Shown piece by piece: positions 31,531 to 42,945 of a stretch of 64,000 bases of DNA. The stretch's first letter is position 1. Every line of letters begins with the position of its first letter. A program made the position numbers and the translations under genes. The notes under the pieces are model-generated. The model had not been told where the DNA came from. It searched no databases and saw only the letters and a program-made list of their open reading frames with translations. Origin of the DNA: Metellina segmentata (taxonomy: Eukaryota > Arthropoda > Arachnida > Araneae > Tetragnathidae); the NCBI GenBank assembly GCA_947359465.1, contig OX375876.1, positions 61,882,998 to 61,946,997 of the forward strand, in the 5' to 3' direction.

Positions 31531-32395
31531 TTAATACGGTGTGTGGGAACCTCTGGTAGCCACGCACGCTGAACAACGATTTCACATACTTTCGATGAGG
31601 GTATGGATAAGTTGCGTGCTCAAAGAGTTCCGAGCCTCACGGAGAGCAGTTTTCTTTACCGGTACGGAGCTTGGTGGGTGGCGGAGGGCGGCTATGTCTC
31701 CAGAGCATGTTCCACACATACTGTATGCTCTATAAGGACTCATAGAAGAAGAATTGGCAGAACACTGCATGCGCTGGATATCTTCGCTTTGAAGGAAGGC
31801 GTCGAACAGGGCTGCACTGTGAAAAGGCGCGTTATCATCTATGAATATAAAACCAGGACCGATAGCATCTTGAAACAGGAGAACGGTAGACTCAAGGACT
31901 TCGTCTCTGTATCTTTAACCGGTAGCAGACCCCATGTCAAAGATGTGGAGATCTAGGCGGCCTGCCCAGACCATGACTCCTCCTGAAGGAAAAATATGTC
32001 TTTCCGTGATGTTTCCCGAGTGTAAACGCGTTTCACGTTCTCTCCAGATCATGATATGACGATAATCAGTTGGCAGACTAAATCTGCTCGTCACTGAGCA
32101 TGACATTGCCCCACTTTTGTCGACTCCACTGCCGAATTTTCAAACTCCACTGTTAACGCGCGCGCTTCTGTGCATACGTTAGAGGGATGCAAACTGCTGG
32201 TCATCTGGCATAGAGATCAACGTCTCCGAGTCTCCTGTAAACAGTTTGTTTCGAAACTATGACTCCTGTGGCGGCTGTCAGGGCCGAACCCAGTTGTCTG
32301 GCAGAACGGTTCCTCCGCCGTCGTGATACTATCGTCAAATATCGGCCTTGTCGAGCGAGTGTTATTCTTGGCCGACCTGGAACCATGGCTGTAGT
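31531..32395 (-). pseudogene. Tc1-like transposase relic (family 2)
   Basis: The minus strand holds a different Tc1 lineage. From the N-terminal side: GRPRITLARQGRYLTIVSRR with RRRNRSARQLGSAL and TGVIVSKQTVYRRL (DNA-binding part, 32395-32201), then DYRHIMIWRERETRLHSGN with SGGVMVWAG (first catalytic segment, about 32106-31930), then frame-shifted pieces to the end. On the minus strand 31770-31582 the C-terminal part reads ALRHPPSSVPVKKTALREA and LSTQLIHTLIESM. The stop is near 31531, after a GSHTPY-type ending. The N terminus beyond 32395 is replaced by a palindromic repeat. The copy is broken in several frames and is not functional. Confidence 0.85.
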
Positions 32396-32396
32396 G

Positions 32397-32460
32397 GAGG
32401 GTATACGGTGGTATACGTCGTATACCCTCTGGTTTTCCCAAAAAATCCCGTATACCCTCT
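32397..32460. repeat. Perfect 11-bp inverted repeat plus third copy
   Basis: GAGGGTATACG at 32397-32407 and CGTATACCCTC at 32419-32429 form a hairpin with an 11-base loop. CGTATACCCTCT recurs at 32449-32460. The sequence lies where the Tc1 N terminus should be, so it probably marks the end of another insertion. Confidence 0.75.
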
Positions 32461-32568
32461 GCTTTTTCTTAATAACTACGTACATCACTTTGCTTTTCCT
32501 ACGAAACATCGCGTGAAACGCAGATATCTATAGAAGCAAAATAAAAGTTTCTATTTCAAAATATCTCC

Positions 32569-32811
32569 TTGGTACATAATTCCAAAATCGTATCTATTAA
32601 TAAAAAGCAATTCATTCAAAGTATTGTCGGCAGAATGAAATCCAGACTTTGCTCTGATGCTAATGAAGAAAATTGTCAACTTTTGAAGGAAATATCCGTA
32701 CTTTATTCAGAAAATATAAATAATAGGGATATTCACGATGGAGCAAAGGAGGTGAAAAGGATCTGCCAACTTTTTTTGGTATTGATGAAATGTGTACTAT
32801 TCAGTGTTTGA
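32569..32811 (+). pseudogene. Possible hAT-like or ZNF862-like protein fragment
   Basis: An 80-codon plus-strand frame has FIQSIVGRMKSRLCSDANEE and AKEVKRICQLF, with acidic residues between. The order, a helix before RL-C then E-EVK-LC-F, is that of the C-terminal part of hAT or ZNF862-like proteins as I remember them. No zinc finger or catalytic motif is in the fragment, and it has no clear splice sites. It is most likely a TE relic. Confidence 0.35.
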
Positions 32812-33325
32812 GGAACCAATAAAAACGCCCAATTGTTCCAGAAAATTTAAACCCTCTTTTAAGAACAATAGAAATATTATCATGTTCGACGCGGGTTTAG
32901 TTTAATGAATAACGAGTGTAACAAATTTTATATAATCTTTATATTGATTGTAAACATCTCCAGATGTTTATTAATGCAAATGGACCACCTATAGACCACT
33001 TTCAACCGGAAAAAAATTTGTAAATTCTTCGGTAAAACCAGTGCTGTTCAGTAGACAATAGATCAAGAGTATGCGCTTCAAAAAGACACAGAGACGGATT
33101 TCTCTTGTCAAGCAGTTTGGAAAATATTTCAATTGAAATAAAAAAGATAGATTTAAAAAAATTTGTTTATAAAAAAAACAAAATTACATCCTACTTTTTA
33201 TGTGTTTAAATATTTTTCTCTTAACATTTCCTGTAATTATTTTATATCATAGTTAAATATTAATATAGTGATGTTTTCAAATTTGAATATCACTCAATGC
33301 TAGTACATTTTGATTTGCATAAACA

Positions 33326-33500
33326 CAGTAAACTCACAATAACTCGAACCTTGTAAACACAAATTTCTGCTTAGGTTGAAGTTTATTCAAAGTTCCACAG
33401 TTCCTTTCCTGTAATATAAAATTAATATAGGCATTTTTTCTCTCGATAATTTGAACTTGGATTAATTCGAACATATTCCCTGGTCCTTTGAGTATACTCC
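33326..33500. mobile_element. pogo/Tigger-like terminal region
   Basis: CAGTAAACTCACAATAACTC at 33326 and the reiterated TTCGAAC-like words (TCGAACC, TTTGAAC, ATTCGAAC) followed by TTCCCTGGTCC resemble the ends of pogo/Tigger elements. The opposite TIR is not found, so only one end is kept. Confidence 0.45.
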
Positions 33501-33589
33501 GTGGGCGCCCGGAGGAATTGCCCCCCCCCCTCCCTGGAAAGTGTAAGTACATGTTTCGCCTTCCCATGTTATACCCTCTTTTTTTTTTA

Positions 33590-33780
33590 CGACTACAGCA
33601 CTGCCTGGAACTGGTCGTCGGGCAACATCTCCAGTCGTTTGATACCTCTACATCAGTCAGGAGATCACACACTGAGGCCCATTTAAAATTCGAGATGTTT
33701 CGGTTTGGGATCGACCGGATTCCAGCATTCCAATAATTTGTTCCTTCGCAAATTCGTCCCTGTCCAATTGGCATCTTTGT
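33590..33780 (-). pseudogene. Tc1-like transposase N-terminal relic (family 3)
   Basis: The minus strand encodes a helix-turn-helix typical of Tc1 transposases. Reading down from 33780: DEFAKEQIIGMLESGRSQTE, then TSRILNGPQCVIS, a TGA, then LM, a TAG, RYQTTGDVARRPVPGS. The two stops lie at conserved arginine/tryptophan-type positions. The rest of the transposase is absent, and to the left (33580-33510) a G/C-homopolymer region and a pogo-like end follow. Confidence 0.7.
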
Positions 33781-35200
33781 GACCTCTTTCGTCCTTATTG
33801 ATTGTTAACAACGCTCCGTATAACAGCAATTTTGAAATTTCTGTCTAAACTGATCATGCCGCTCGAGACCGCTTTATACTCGTTCCGACGTGTTTTACAC
33901 ATGTCGACGTCGACTGAACTGTTTTGCATAAGCACGATGCTTTACCTTCGTCCTACGAATCCCCGAGCGATTTTGAACTACTGTATCTATATTTAATCTG
34001 AAGTTTTCGCATTTTACGAATTATGCTTAACTTTTGGGACACAGATAAAAAACAAATATCTATTACATAAATGTATTACGCATAGTACACATATTTCATG
34101 AACACATTGCGTAGCACAGAAGTACATTGAACACATACTCATTATTTGATACAGACTTTACATTCATTATTATTTTTCAAGCAGACTTAAATTCTTTAGT
34201 TTTTAGAAGATGGCGTTTCCATGGCAACCGACATGTGTCCTTGAGACAAGATTGCTTGTTCTATATTTGGCACAATACAGAGGAAACTCTCCTGAGTATA
34301 TTTTCCAATTATGTGGTTGTTGAAATAAAGTTCGTTTTTGCTTAGCTTTATAAGTGAGCGTTACAAAGTTTAGTAAAACGTACTTGAAACAGAAATTATG
34401 TAGCATATGTGTTTAGACGTTACATTGTAGTTTTTGTTTAAATGAGTTGACAAAAAGTGAATTGTTTGAAGCAAAAGATTATTAATCTTCTTAGAAGCAA
34501 AAGCAAGCAAAAGTCGACGAGGAACGCATCTTGAGATATTTTCTGAATTGATGATGATGATGTACTCTAGTGAAATATATTCATCCTCGAGATAAAACCC
34601 CAGTATATTCAACCAATTCAAGAGTTAGTTTAAGGGTCGTTAACTCTGAAAATGTCGAGGAAAAGATTTTATTACTTTCCCATTCTCTTAAATTCAGCTT
34701 TTTATTTCAATCGATCCTGGGAATCAATTTTCTAAATAACGTAATGCTAACGATTTGAGACGTGGCATTATACAGTTGACGTGACCCCTCCCCCCGAGCT
34801 TGGTAAGTTATTTGGCTTACTTCTGGTTCACACTTGAGATGATGCAGATCATTGGAAAGTACTTTTATCATTATACTTCAAATTAAAAGTGCCTGAAAGT
34901 AAAAAAACAATTGGTGAGACAAAGTAACAAGATTTTGATTTGTAAACTTTTCCCGTAAAGCGTGTTTCCTAGTCAATATTCATTTATTGTAGTAGAAAAA
35001 CCAACTTTAGATTTTAAAATTGCGGCATCGAGGGGTTCCGATTTAAGACTACCTGTGTACCAATTTTCATGATTGTAAATGCTACAAGGTCTGAAGACAG
35101 GAAAGCCTATGTTTTCAGCAGTGTTCTAAAGTAAAAGTGTACCAGATTTGGTGTGGATCAGTCAAACAGTGTAGAGTAGAAAACATACACACACACGTTT
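33780..35200. other. Intergenic stretch with nothing recognised
   Basis: No coding or repeat family is identified. A GATGATGATGATG run lies at about 34549-34561. Confidence 0.5.
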
Positions 35201-35214
35201 ACTGTCCCCATATC

Positions 35215-35395
35215 TGTCCCCCCCCCACAGGTACTGTCCCCAATCGCAACTAACTCCAGATCATGTTTTCGACTGCCAGGCCATTATCGGTTCCCTCTTT
35301 CAACTTGGAGCACCCCCAATCGAAATCCTCCATAGCCATCGAGCTCCAGAACTTGCAGATCTTGTCACCAAGGCTTTTGGAGGACTCTAAACTTT
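35215..35395 (+). pseudogene. LINE (non-LTR retrotransposon) 3' ORF end relic
   Basis: One plus-strand frame runs TPDHVFDCQAIIGSLFQLG and APPIEILHSHRAPELADLV to a stop at about 35388. It resembles the CCHC-type C-terminal tail of arthropod Jockey/I-type LINE pol proteins (a C-x-C, TPDH--DC pattern). The first cysteines are partly kept in CPQSQ. Upstream, 35090-35210, is a degenerate tail with ACACACACACG. No RT domain remains. Confidence 0.6.
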
Positions 35396-35689
35396 TGCAC
35401 TAGTACTGTATGCATAGACACGACAACAACAAGTAACCTACTTATCAATACATATAATGAAATATAAGCATTCACGTTCACACTATTTACACTTTATAAA
35501 AATATTAAATTGATTTCAACAAAATAGAAATTTTGATATATTGTAAAAGTTTAAATGTCTTTTGCGAAAATAAAAGTTAGCTGTCTGAGTATCGAGGGAA
35601 GATACGTCAACTGAAACAATAACGTTGCCGCGCGGTGCTCAAACTCATTTCAGCGCGCGGAAAATCCTTATCGCATCAGCCGACTATAT

Positions 35690-36055
35690 TTCCATCACTA
35701 TATGCCCAGCTGACTGTTTTCTATACATTCCTCATGATGCCTACAATCACATTGACGAGTTTCAGCTTTGTTGATATAACTTTTTTTATTTAATTATCAT
35801 CATATAGACACGATCAGCTAACGCGCCCTCCCCCTCTGCCATGCAGCTGACTGGTTTTTTTTATCATGTTAACTAACTATAGAAAAAGTTTCATCTTTGT
35901 TGAAATCACTTTTTGAAAATTTATTTTCATCAACAATAGGACCCTATCACAACCACCCTCACAGCAATCGTGCCAGCTGACGTTCGGTTTCCAGTTGAGG
36001 AATATGAAGATAATAACTAACACAAAAATTAGCCGTGTTGAAATGACTTTCCAAA
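35690..36055 (+). repeat. Three diverged tandem copies of a ~125-bp unit
   Basis: Each copy has CAGCTGACTG-like sequence, a C-rich or AT stretch, then GTTTCA(T/G)CTTTGTTGA and CACTTTTT. Copies begin near 35704, 35862 and 35965. The third copy is interrupted by the Tc1 relic on the minus strand. Confidence 0.55.
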
Positions 36056-36230
36056 ATGGTACGCGGGCGCCCGGACTATAAGTCCAAGGTGTTTCAAGAG
36101 GAACGATAACACAACCGGCCGTAGAATGTCGTATACGTACCGCTGTGCTGTAAGTGTGCCAGAAATGACTACCAAAGTGGTCCGCTTGTCAAAGGAGATG
36201 GCACCCCAGATCATCACACCCTGTTGTGGG
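36056..36230 (-). pseudogene. Tc1-like transposase catalytic fragment (family 4)
   Basis: The minus strand reads GVMIWGAISFDKRTTLVVIS, GTLTAQRYVYDILRPVVL and SFLLKHLGL, the GVMVWG segment of a Tc1 DDE domain. It is truncated on both sides. The sequence differs from the three other Tc1 lineages in this window. Confidence 0.75.
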
Positions 36231-36259
36231 CATGTGTGGCATGCGATAGCATGGGCAGT

Positions 36260-37728
36260 AACATTTCAATAGATTCTTTTTATGTTGAAATATTGCAAGA
36301 CATGAACAACATCGATGTTAATTGAATAAACTTAAATTAAAAAGAGAAGCACCTGCTTTATTTCATATAATCCTTTATCTTTTAAATAACATTTTCTAAA
36401 TGTTAATACTCAAGTAAATTCTTTTTCATATTCATTTATCGTATGATTCTTCACATTCCTTTCTCATTTCCAGAGGCTACAAATCCGATCATTTGAAAGA
36501 TAAATTACAGAAAAGAAAAAAGATGGTTGCTTTTTATTCTGAAAACACCTATTGCGTGACTTTAAAAACTAAAAGTTTTTTACATTACCACCTTGTACAA
36601 TTTTATATTTAGTAAAACGATACAATCCATCAAAACTTCAGTTGAAATCAAAGCGAATCTCCAAAAACTTTTTTAGTTCTGTATAAAAGTGCGTCTGAAA
36701 CTTTTTCAAAAACTATTTTTATTACTCAAGGGAAAAAAATAAAGAATTCTTCTGCAGTCGCGTACACAGAAGTTTTTCAAGTAGCAATACTGACTCTTTA
36801 ACCCAACTCGAACGCAAGAAAAAGTATTGACCCGCTGCAATTTTGTTTCAATAAAACAGAACTGAAGATAAGGTTTCTTGAAATTCTTTCCAGGATCCTC
36901 TGTTATCCTGAGCTGAAGTTGCAGTCAAATAATTCCATCTTCGCATCTTGAGTCTTTCTCTTTAAAGGCACGGATATAGCTCAAGTATAGAACGACTTCT
37001 CTCCAAAGAAAGGAAGGTTATTCTCTAGAATGCTTGTCACCGAAGGCAAAATTTGTCAAGTATCCAACGATTGTAGTGGATAGAGCACAAAAATATATCA
37101 ATAGATGCAGGCTAAAATAGTTCAAATCTGTACTTGTATTCTAGAAGTATTTTTGTTCTATTGTTTGCAGATGAAGATAACAAATTCTAAGGAATACAAT
37201 GATTACAAATTACCCAACAAAAGTGAAGTTTTCAAGGTACAAAATGTACGTTTAGAACTAATATAAGTTACTAGTGTTTATCAAACTAAAAAAACATCAT
37301 TTCACTAGTGTTTAATACGACTAATGAAGGGTTAAACAAGAAACGCACATTCAAAGCCGGTATAATTCGAACAAAGCTGGTGTTTCTTGATATTTAACCG
37401 TCACCGGATTTTAGCATTTTGTACAAGTGTTGGCTCTTGTTCCGAGTTTATAGGCTTTTGAACATTTCCTAAAATTGGGCTTCGATTTTTGTAAATTGAG
37501 TTCTTTAAGGTAAACTTTCATCTTCAGTGCCAATTTAAATCCAGCCTTCTAATCATAAATACCAACATTTTCTCATTCTACCTTACTTTCACTCTTTATT
37601 AATATATTATCAAACTAAAAGTTCAATTGTTAAATGAATGTTAATGTCACGCATCAAATAATTTACTTTTTACTATCTTTCTTTTTTGTGGCAATCTAAA
37701 GTATAAATAAAATAAATAATAAACTCTA
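36260..37728. other. Intergenic stretch with nothing recognised
   Basis: AT-rich, no protein family and no clear repeat structure seen. Confidence 0.5.
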
Positions 37729-39108
37729 TTGTTTCTGAAAACTGCAACACCATGAAGGAATCATGCCATTTAAACGAAACTTGCAGAAAAAGCAATACAG
37801 GTTACGATATGCAAATGATTAGAATTAATAAGCGATCACTCATGAGTGGGCCGAGAAACACCCTCTAAACTTCATAAGTAAACCGTGTACAAAAAGCACT
37901 GTAAAGGTGTATTGAAATGTGTGTATCGTCGTTTGATTGTTGTAAATGATTGATTAGAAGTCAATATGCCTCGCAAAAAACGCAAGAGTGCCATACGAAA
38001 ATCTAACGGAATTCGAACGGTCGCATGATCGGCCTCCGCGAGGGCGGACTTTCGTATCGTGAAATCGCCACTCGCACGGGGCGTAATACCACAACAGTGA
38101 TGTGTGTGGAAGAGATGAACAATGGAGAACTGGACAAGTCGAAACCCCGGTAGCGGGCCACGCAATATGACATCACCACGGGACGACAGACACCTCATCC
38201 GTATGACGGTGACGGACCGTACAGCGTCCTCTCGTGTTTTGGAACAACATTGGAGCACGTCTACAGGTGTGCCATTGTCTGTCCCCACGTTGCGTCTACG
38301 TCTGCTAAACCATGGACTACGTGCAAGGATTCCCCCGCTTCCTTGACGCTGAATAATCGACGCCTCCGTCTATAATGGGCTCATCAACACAGCCAATGAC
38401 ACGTCGATTGGCAACAAGTCGTCTTCTCAAATGAGTTCCATTATAATATGAACTATAACGATGGACGCTTACTCGTCAGACGCTACAGAGGTGAACGCCT
38501 TCTCCCGGAGTTTCTTATTCAGCGTCATACTGCACGTACGCCTGGCGTTATGGTATGATGCGCTATTGGATACCATAGGCGATCAAGCGCCACATCAGGA
38601 TAGTAGTGGCGACCGAGGTCCTACTCCTGCAACGCATTTCCTGAGCTTTTTTTTCAGCAAGACAATGTCCGTCCACATGTTGCTCGGAATGTACATTGTA
38701 CATGCCGTCTTCAGTGCATGACAGGTTCCACTTGTACCATGGCCTGTCCCCGGATATGTCACTATCGAGCAAGATTGCATCACGAACAAGTCACATACAT
38801 CAGTCGGTGACTTGCTACTACCGCTAATTGGGCAGAGAGTATGGCTGAACTTTGGCATCAGATAGAGACTATCTGGAATGCCATTCCTCAGCATGACATT
38901 CAGAATCTGTATGATTCGATGCCACGACGTCTACAGGCTGTACTCGCTGCGCTTGGTGGCTGCACAAGATATTGATTTTCATCATTATTTTTGTTTTATT
39001 GCTCTGTAAATTTGATTGTTTATTTAAATCACTGTAAGTAATACGTAGAATAAATTTTATTTATTTCTGATAATCTTTTCATAGTGTTGCAATTTTCACA
39101 CAGTAGTG
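37729..39108 (+). mobile_element. Tc1-like transposon with TIRs and TA flanks (family 1)
   Basis: The left end reads TGAAAACTGCAACACCATGA (37736) and the right end, reverse complemented, TGAAAATTGCAACACTATGA (39098). TA lies outside each end (37727-37728 and 39109-39110), as in Tc1/mariner insertion. The element is 1,380 bp, with a degenerate transposase frame between the ends. Confidence 0.85.
37966..38975 (+). pseudogene. Tc1-like transposase, full-length but frameshifted
   Basis: The relic starts MPRKKRKSAIRKSNGIRTV at 37966 and ends with the CTRY stop at 38975, the expected length of about 340 codons. Visible blocks, in several frames, are the HTH region around 38010-38110, TSRNPGSGPRNMTSPRDDRH and RMTVTDRTASSRVLEQHWST at 38137-38270, LSVPTLRLRLLNHGLRARIP, then in other frames RYRGERLLPEF, YDALLDTIGD, PHVARNVHAVF-like and the end block with QASATT. 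Frameshifts at about 38340 and 38500-38790 break it. The catalytic DDE residues are not all in one frame. Family 1 is also present at 30327-30913. Confidence 0.88.
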
Positions 39109-40076
39109 TATAATAGATAGCTTTCAGGTAGTTTGGACGGCTCTACCTAAGTCACAGTGATTCTATAGTGCCCTTGATCTTAAAATCCTGCTTCATGAGA
39201 TAAGGTTCTTATTGCTGTCAACTTCATCGCATTATTTGAATTAAGATATCTAGCTTTTACTAAACGAGTTGTTTACTTCATTTTCATGTCTCTTGCCTCT
39301 TACAACGCTTTTCTACAGCGACAATTTATACGCTCAAAGGACGTACAAGGAAATTCACTTCGGAGACGACAGAATTCATTTTCTTCGTTGTTCTAGAACC
39401 TTTTGTTCGATATCGTTCAAGGCTCATAAAGTTCCCCACATGGAGCGATGATTTAGCATCTTCCTAGTGGCATCCAATTTTCCATCAATCCAAAGGACCA
39501 ATGACGAAACCTGGTTCCAAATTAAATCTCCCTTCCATCTCCAGAAAGACCATTTCCTTCCACTCGATTCCATTAATCCAAGCACTTTGTGGACAGACCA
39601 AGGGAAGGAAGGGGGTGGACAAAGCCTCTCGGCCCCTCCCCTTACTTCCATGACCATAACGGTGACGCTGCAGAAACGGTAAATACTACTTAATGCTAGA
39701 TAGCTTTCTCTACAGATGCGTTAAATCTTCTTACAGGCTGTCTTCGAGGCGAAGAATCGAGTTCTATTGGTTTGGAGGGGAATTATTACTTAGATTAGAA
39801 GTTACTGTTTCGGTGAGGAAGGGTTGTTATCATCCTCGACAACTCTTAAATTACACAGGGGGAGAGAATAATTTATCTCTGTAAATGTGTGGTTAAGTCC
39901 ATTAGTAGTGTCGCGAAATCGTTGGATCTAATCTTCAGCGATATCAGTTGTACAGAATTAAATTATCTGAACAAATTGAATTTATAAATTGTGAAAGAAG
40001 AGGAGGGAATATTATTCAAAAGAAAGATTTTATTCAGTTGCGTTAATTATTCGATTCGTACTGATATTTAGATTGG
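39109..40076. other. Intergenic stretch with nothing recognised
   Basis: No family assigned. Overlapping frames of 70-77 codons on both strands at 39424-39682 have no recognised domain. Confidence 0.45.
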
Positions 40077-40365
40077 TAGTTAATTAAAGTCGAACTGCAA
40101 CAACACAACGGTCTATTGTCGACGGGCTGGGATCCATCTTGTACAGAAAGATCTGAGGACAACACCTTTAATTTTAAACCATGGTCTGATAACCAGGTCA
40201 ACACATGAGCTGGTACCTTAATCTCCGAACTTCCTTGCCACACAAATGTGAGGACATTTGAGAACACGGAAGATGTAACGTGCACCACACCCCCACGAAC
40301 ATGACGGTCTTTAGTTGGATCGTGTTTTGAACTCGGAAACCTCCGGCTGCTACTCCTACAACAAC
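40077..40365 (-). repeat. SINE copy, minus orientation
   Basis: The reverse complement contains the B-box-like GTTCAAAACACGATCCAAC head, the body GTGGCAAGGAAGTTCGGAG and the tail GTTGTGTTGTTGCAGTTCG with TTTAATTAA. It is diverged. Confidence 0.7.
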
Positions 40366-41046
40366 TCTACTGGTATTTAGAAGGATTAGCCATCAGACAC
40401 TGACAGTATGTAATTCCTACTCTTCACGATGATGAGTAAAATTTGAATATCCATACAAGAACGTGGTATTTCCCAAAATACCATTTGTGTACAGATGTAT
40501 GGTTTTATTATTTTGGAATAAGGGGGCGTATTTGGCTAAGTTGCATCAAACACACACAAGGAAAGGTTTACTGACACAAAAGAGAGAAATACACTTTGGT
40601 AAAAAACACATTTTTTTGGGGTTAGTTGCATGAAAGGTACCGGCTTCGAATACAACACATAGGCTACTTCATTTGTGTTCACTCCCGTTGTTGGGTTATT
40701 ATGGCTCCGTTCATTAAAACTGGTATGGATTTTTATTGTCCATAGATTGCTAACTATGTTAGTGTTCTACTATCTCTGTGTAGTGTAGTATAATGTAATA
40801 CAGGGACGGGGGGGGGGGCTGAATACATTTCACGGGAACTGGTCAAATTGATGGCTTTCTCAATAAAATGATCCCAGGTTGTGAGTTGCCATATTGGTTT
40901 AAATTACGTAATTAATCATAACAATGTATTTCAATACATGCTGATGTAACTTCGCTTTGTTGAGTTAACGACAACTTTACTATTTCCATATGTAACCCAA
41001 AACATTAAAAAATGGAGCTACGACAACACAAAAGTAACATGGTAGG

Positions 41047-41150
41047 TAGCTGTTTAATTAACGTCGCAATGAAGCAACACAGCGGACTAGTGGTGACGGG
41101 TAGAGATCAAATCCGAATGGAAGTATCCGAGGACAACAACACTTAATTCA
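41047..41150 (-). repeat. SINE tail, minus orientation
   Basis: The reverse complement has CCGCTGTGTTGCTTCATTGC and GACGTTAATTAAA. It faces a plus-oriented SINE at 41217, so the pair forms an inverted repeat. Confidence 0.6.
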
Positions 41151-41216
41151 AAAGTAACATTAAAAGAAAGTGTGCAGAAATAGGATGGAAAAGCAGGGGA
41201 TTAGCATTAGGACAAT

Positions 41217-41478
41217 TGCGAGCTAGATTCGATCCAGCCAAAAACCATCGTATGCATGGAGGCTGGTGCGCGTTAAATCTCTCATGGTCACAAATGTCCT
41301 TATGTTTGCTTGGTGTGGAAGTTTGGAGATTGGCGTGCCAGCTCAAGTGTGACATCTTCATCTGACCGTGGTTCGAAATAACGAGATGTAATCCACGAAT
41401 CTTTCCCTTCGGGATTAATCCCCCCGGACCGTCGCCAGTACCCTGTTGTGTTGCTCCAGTGAACTTTAATTTAACTAT
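41217..41478 (+). repeat. SINE copy, head partial
   Basis: The B-box-like GCTAGATTCGATCCAGCC is followed by the body GGTGTGGAAGTTTGGAG and the tail CTGTTGTGTTGCTCCAGTG. The 5' end of the tRNA head is eroded. Confidence 0.75.
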
Positions 41479-42566
41479 CTACCTCAAAAGACTGAGAGAG
41501 CAATTGATCTTTCTACCTCCTAATCCCACTTCTGATTAAATGTAATAAGCATCTTAATTTATTATTGCTTCTATATTTAATTTTGTCGTACTATTACTCT
41601 CTGTGGGACCACTATTATTTCTATTTGATTTTGAAAATAAAATTACTCCTGAATATGGATCGTTATTTTCAGTTCGAGTAGGTAAAGTGCGATAGAAATT
41701 ACGAATTTCGCATTTGATGTTCCGATTTGTTTAATTCCAGAGAAACTAATTCTTTTGCACTTTTTAATTAACGTTCGTTTTAAAGTCAAGCATTATAGAA
41801 GCGTATATGCGTTAAGAAGAGATAAAAGTTAATTTTCATTTATTCATTACAAAATTATATGCACATTATTAAAATTCTCAATAACATCAATGAAAATATC
41901 TTGCATAATAATTTAAGTCCATGGCAATTCCATATGTAATGGACGTGTCATTAGACGATAAAAGTTAATAATTACATAATTGAGATATGTGTAATTTTTG
42001 TTTGGTATTTTTATAGAGGATAACTATCTCTAAAAGTATCACTAATAAACATTTTTATTTTAAAAACAGAAGACATAGAGTAATACATACTTTGGAAGTG
42101 TAACGGACGGAAAAAAATGTGTCACTCTGAACACAAATGACAAATCGTCTGATATTTACAAAGGAAAATTATGAAATTTTTTTTTTTATGAATGAGGAAG
42201 ATTCAAAGATATTATAAATATATGGATTACCTAATTTGCGGACAACTTTAATTTTTAATAAAGATTAAAATTGTAATGGACGCATCATCTTCTGAAATAT
42301 TTACATTGCTTTATGATTATTGTACAAAATATGTTACAATAAATTACTATAATAAATAGCAGAATAAAAAAATCATAATCTAATGAAAATTTTAAAAATT
42401 TTGTGGTACTACGTATTGCCAAAACATTTTTAAGATAAATATTGCACAAATTAAGAAATATATCAAATGTCAATCTAAATCGATTATCGATTTTAGGTTC
42501 ATCAATTATCTCCACAATATCTTCTTATAAACTCGATTAAGTTGTTAATGTTGCTTTAAATTTTTT

Positions 42567-42945
42567 CTTTAGAGACAAAGATGATATTTGTTTTCTGAGT
42601 GTTTTCCTTGAGCACAGTAACAAAATTTTGTGTATTCAGAATTGTTAATTGCCTTGAGTTAATTTTTTGCCACACTTGAAATTTCGCTTGGCCATCTACA
42701 ACATCAGTTGCGCCTTTGCTATGAAATGTGGCGAAGAATTGTCAGTAGAGTTTAACTCCAAAATCATCTTCTCCATAGGTAATATGGAGAAAATTAAACT
42801 TTCGTTAGAAAAGTTGTGAAGCATCAATATTTCCTACTGTGCCACTTTCTTTTGTTTTAACAACTTCACTATAAACTGAATTCCATTGATTCCATGTTAC
42901 TTTGCCTTTCTCTTCTGAAATTTAGTTTGTGAGACCCAAAATTTT
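42567..42945 (-). pseudogene. TE-derived protein relic with a KGATDVVDG block
   Basis: The minus strand gives KGKVTWNQWNSVYSEVVKTK (about 42930), then after a frameshift GEDDFGVKLY, a TGA, QFFATFHSKGATDVVDGQ and AKFQVWQKINSRQLTILN, ending with NIIFVSKEKI at a stop near 42567. FFAT-H-KG--D---G--K is a signature I associate with an uncharacterised arthropod transposon protein, but I cannot name the superfamily. Four GTAAYGGACG motifs (41936, 42100, 42273, 43439) and two in reverse orientation (43271, 43294) surround it and may be subterminal repeats. Confidence 0.5.
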
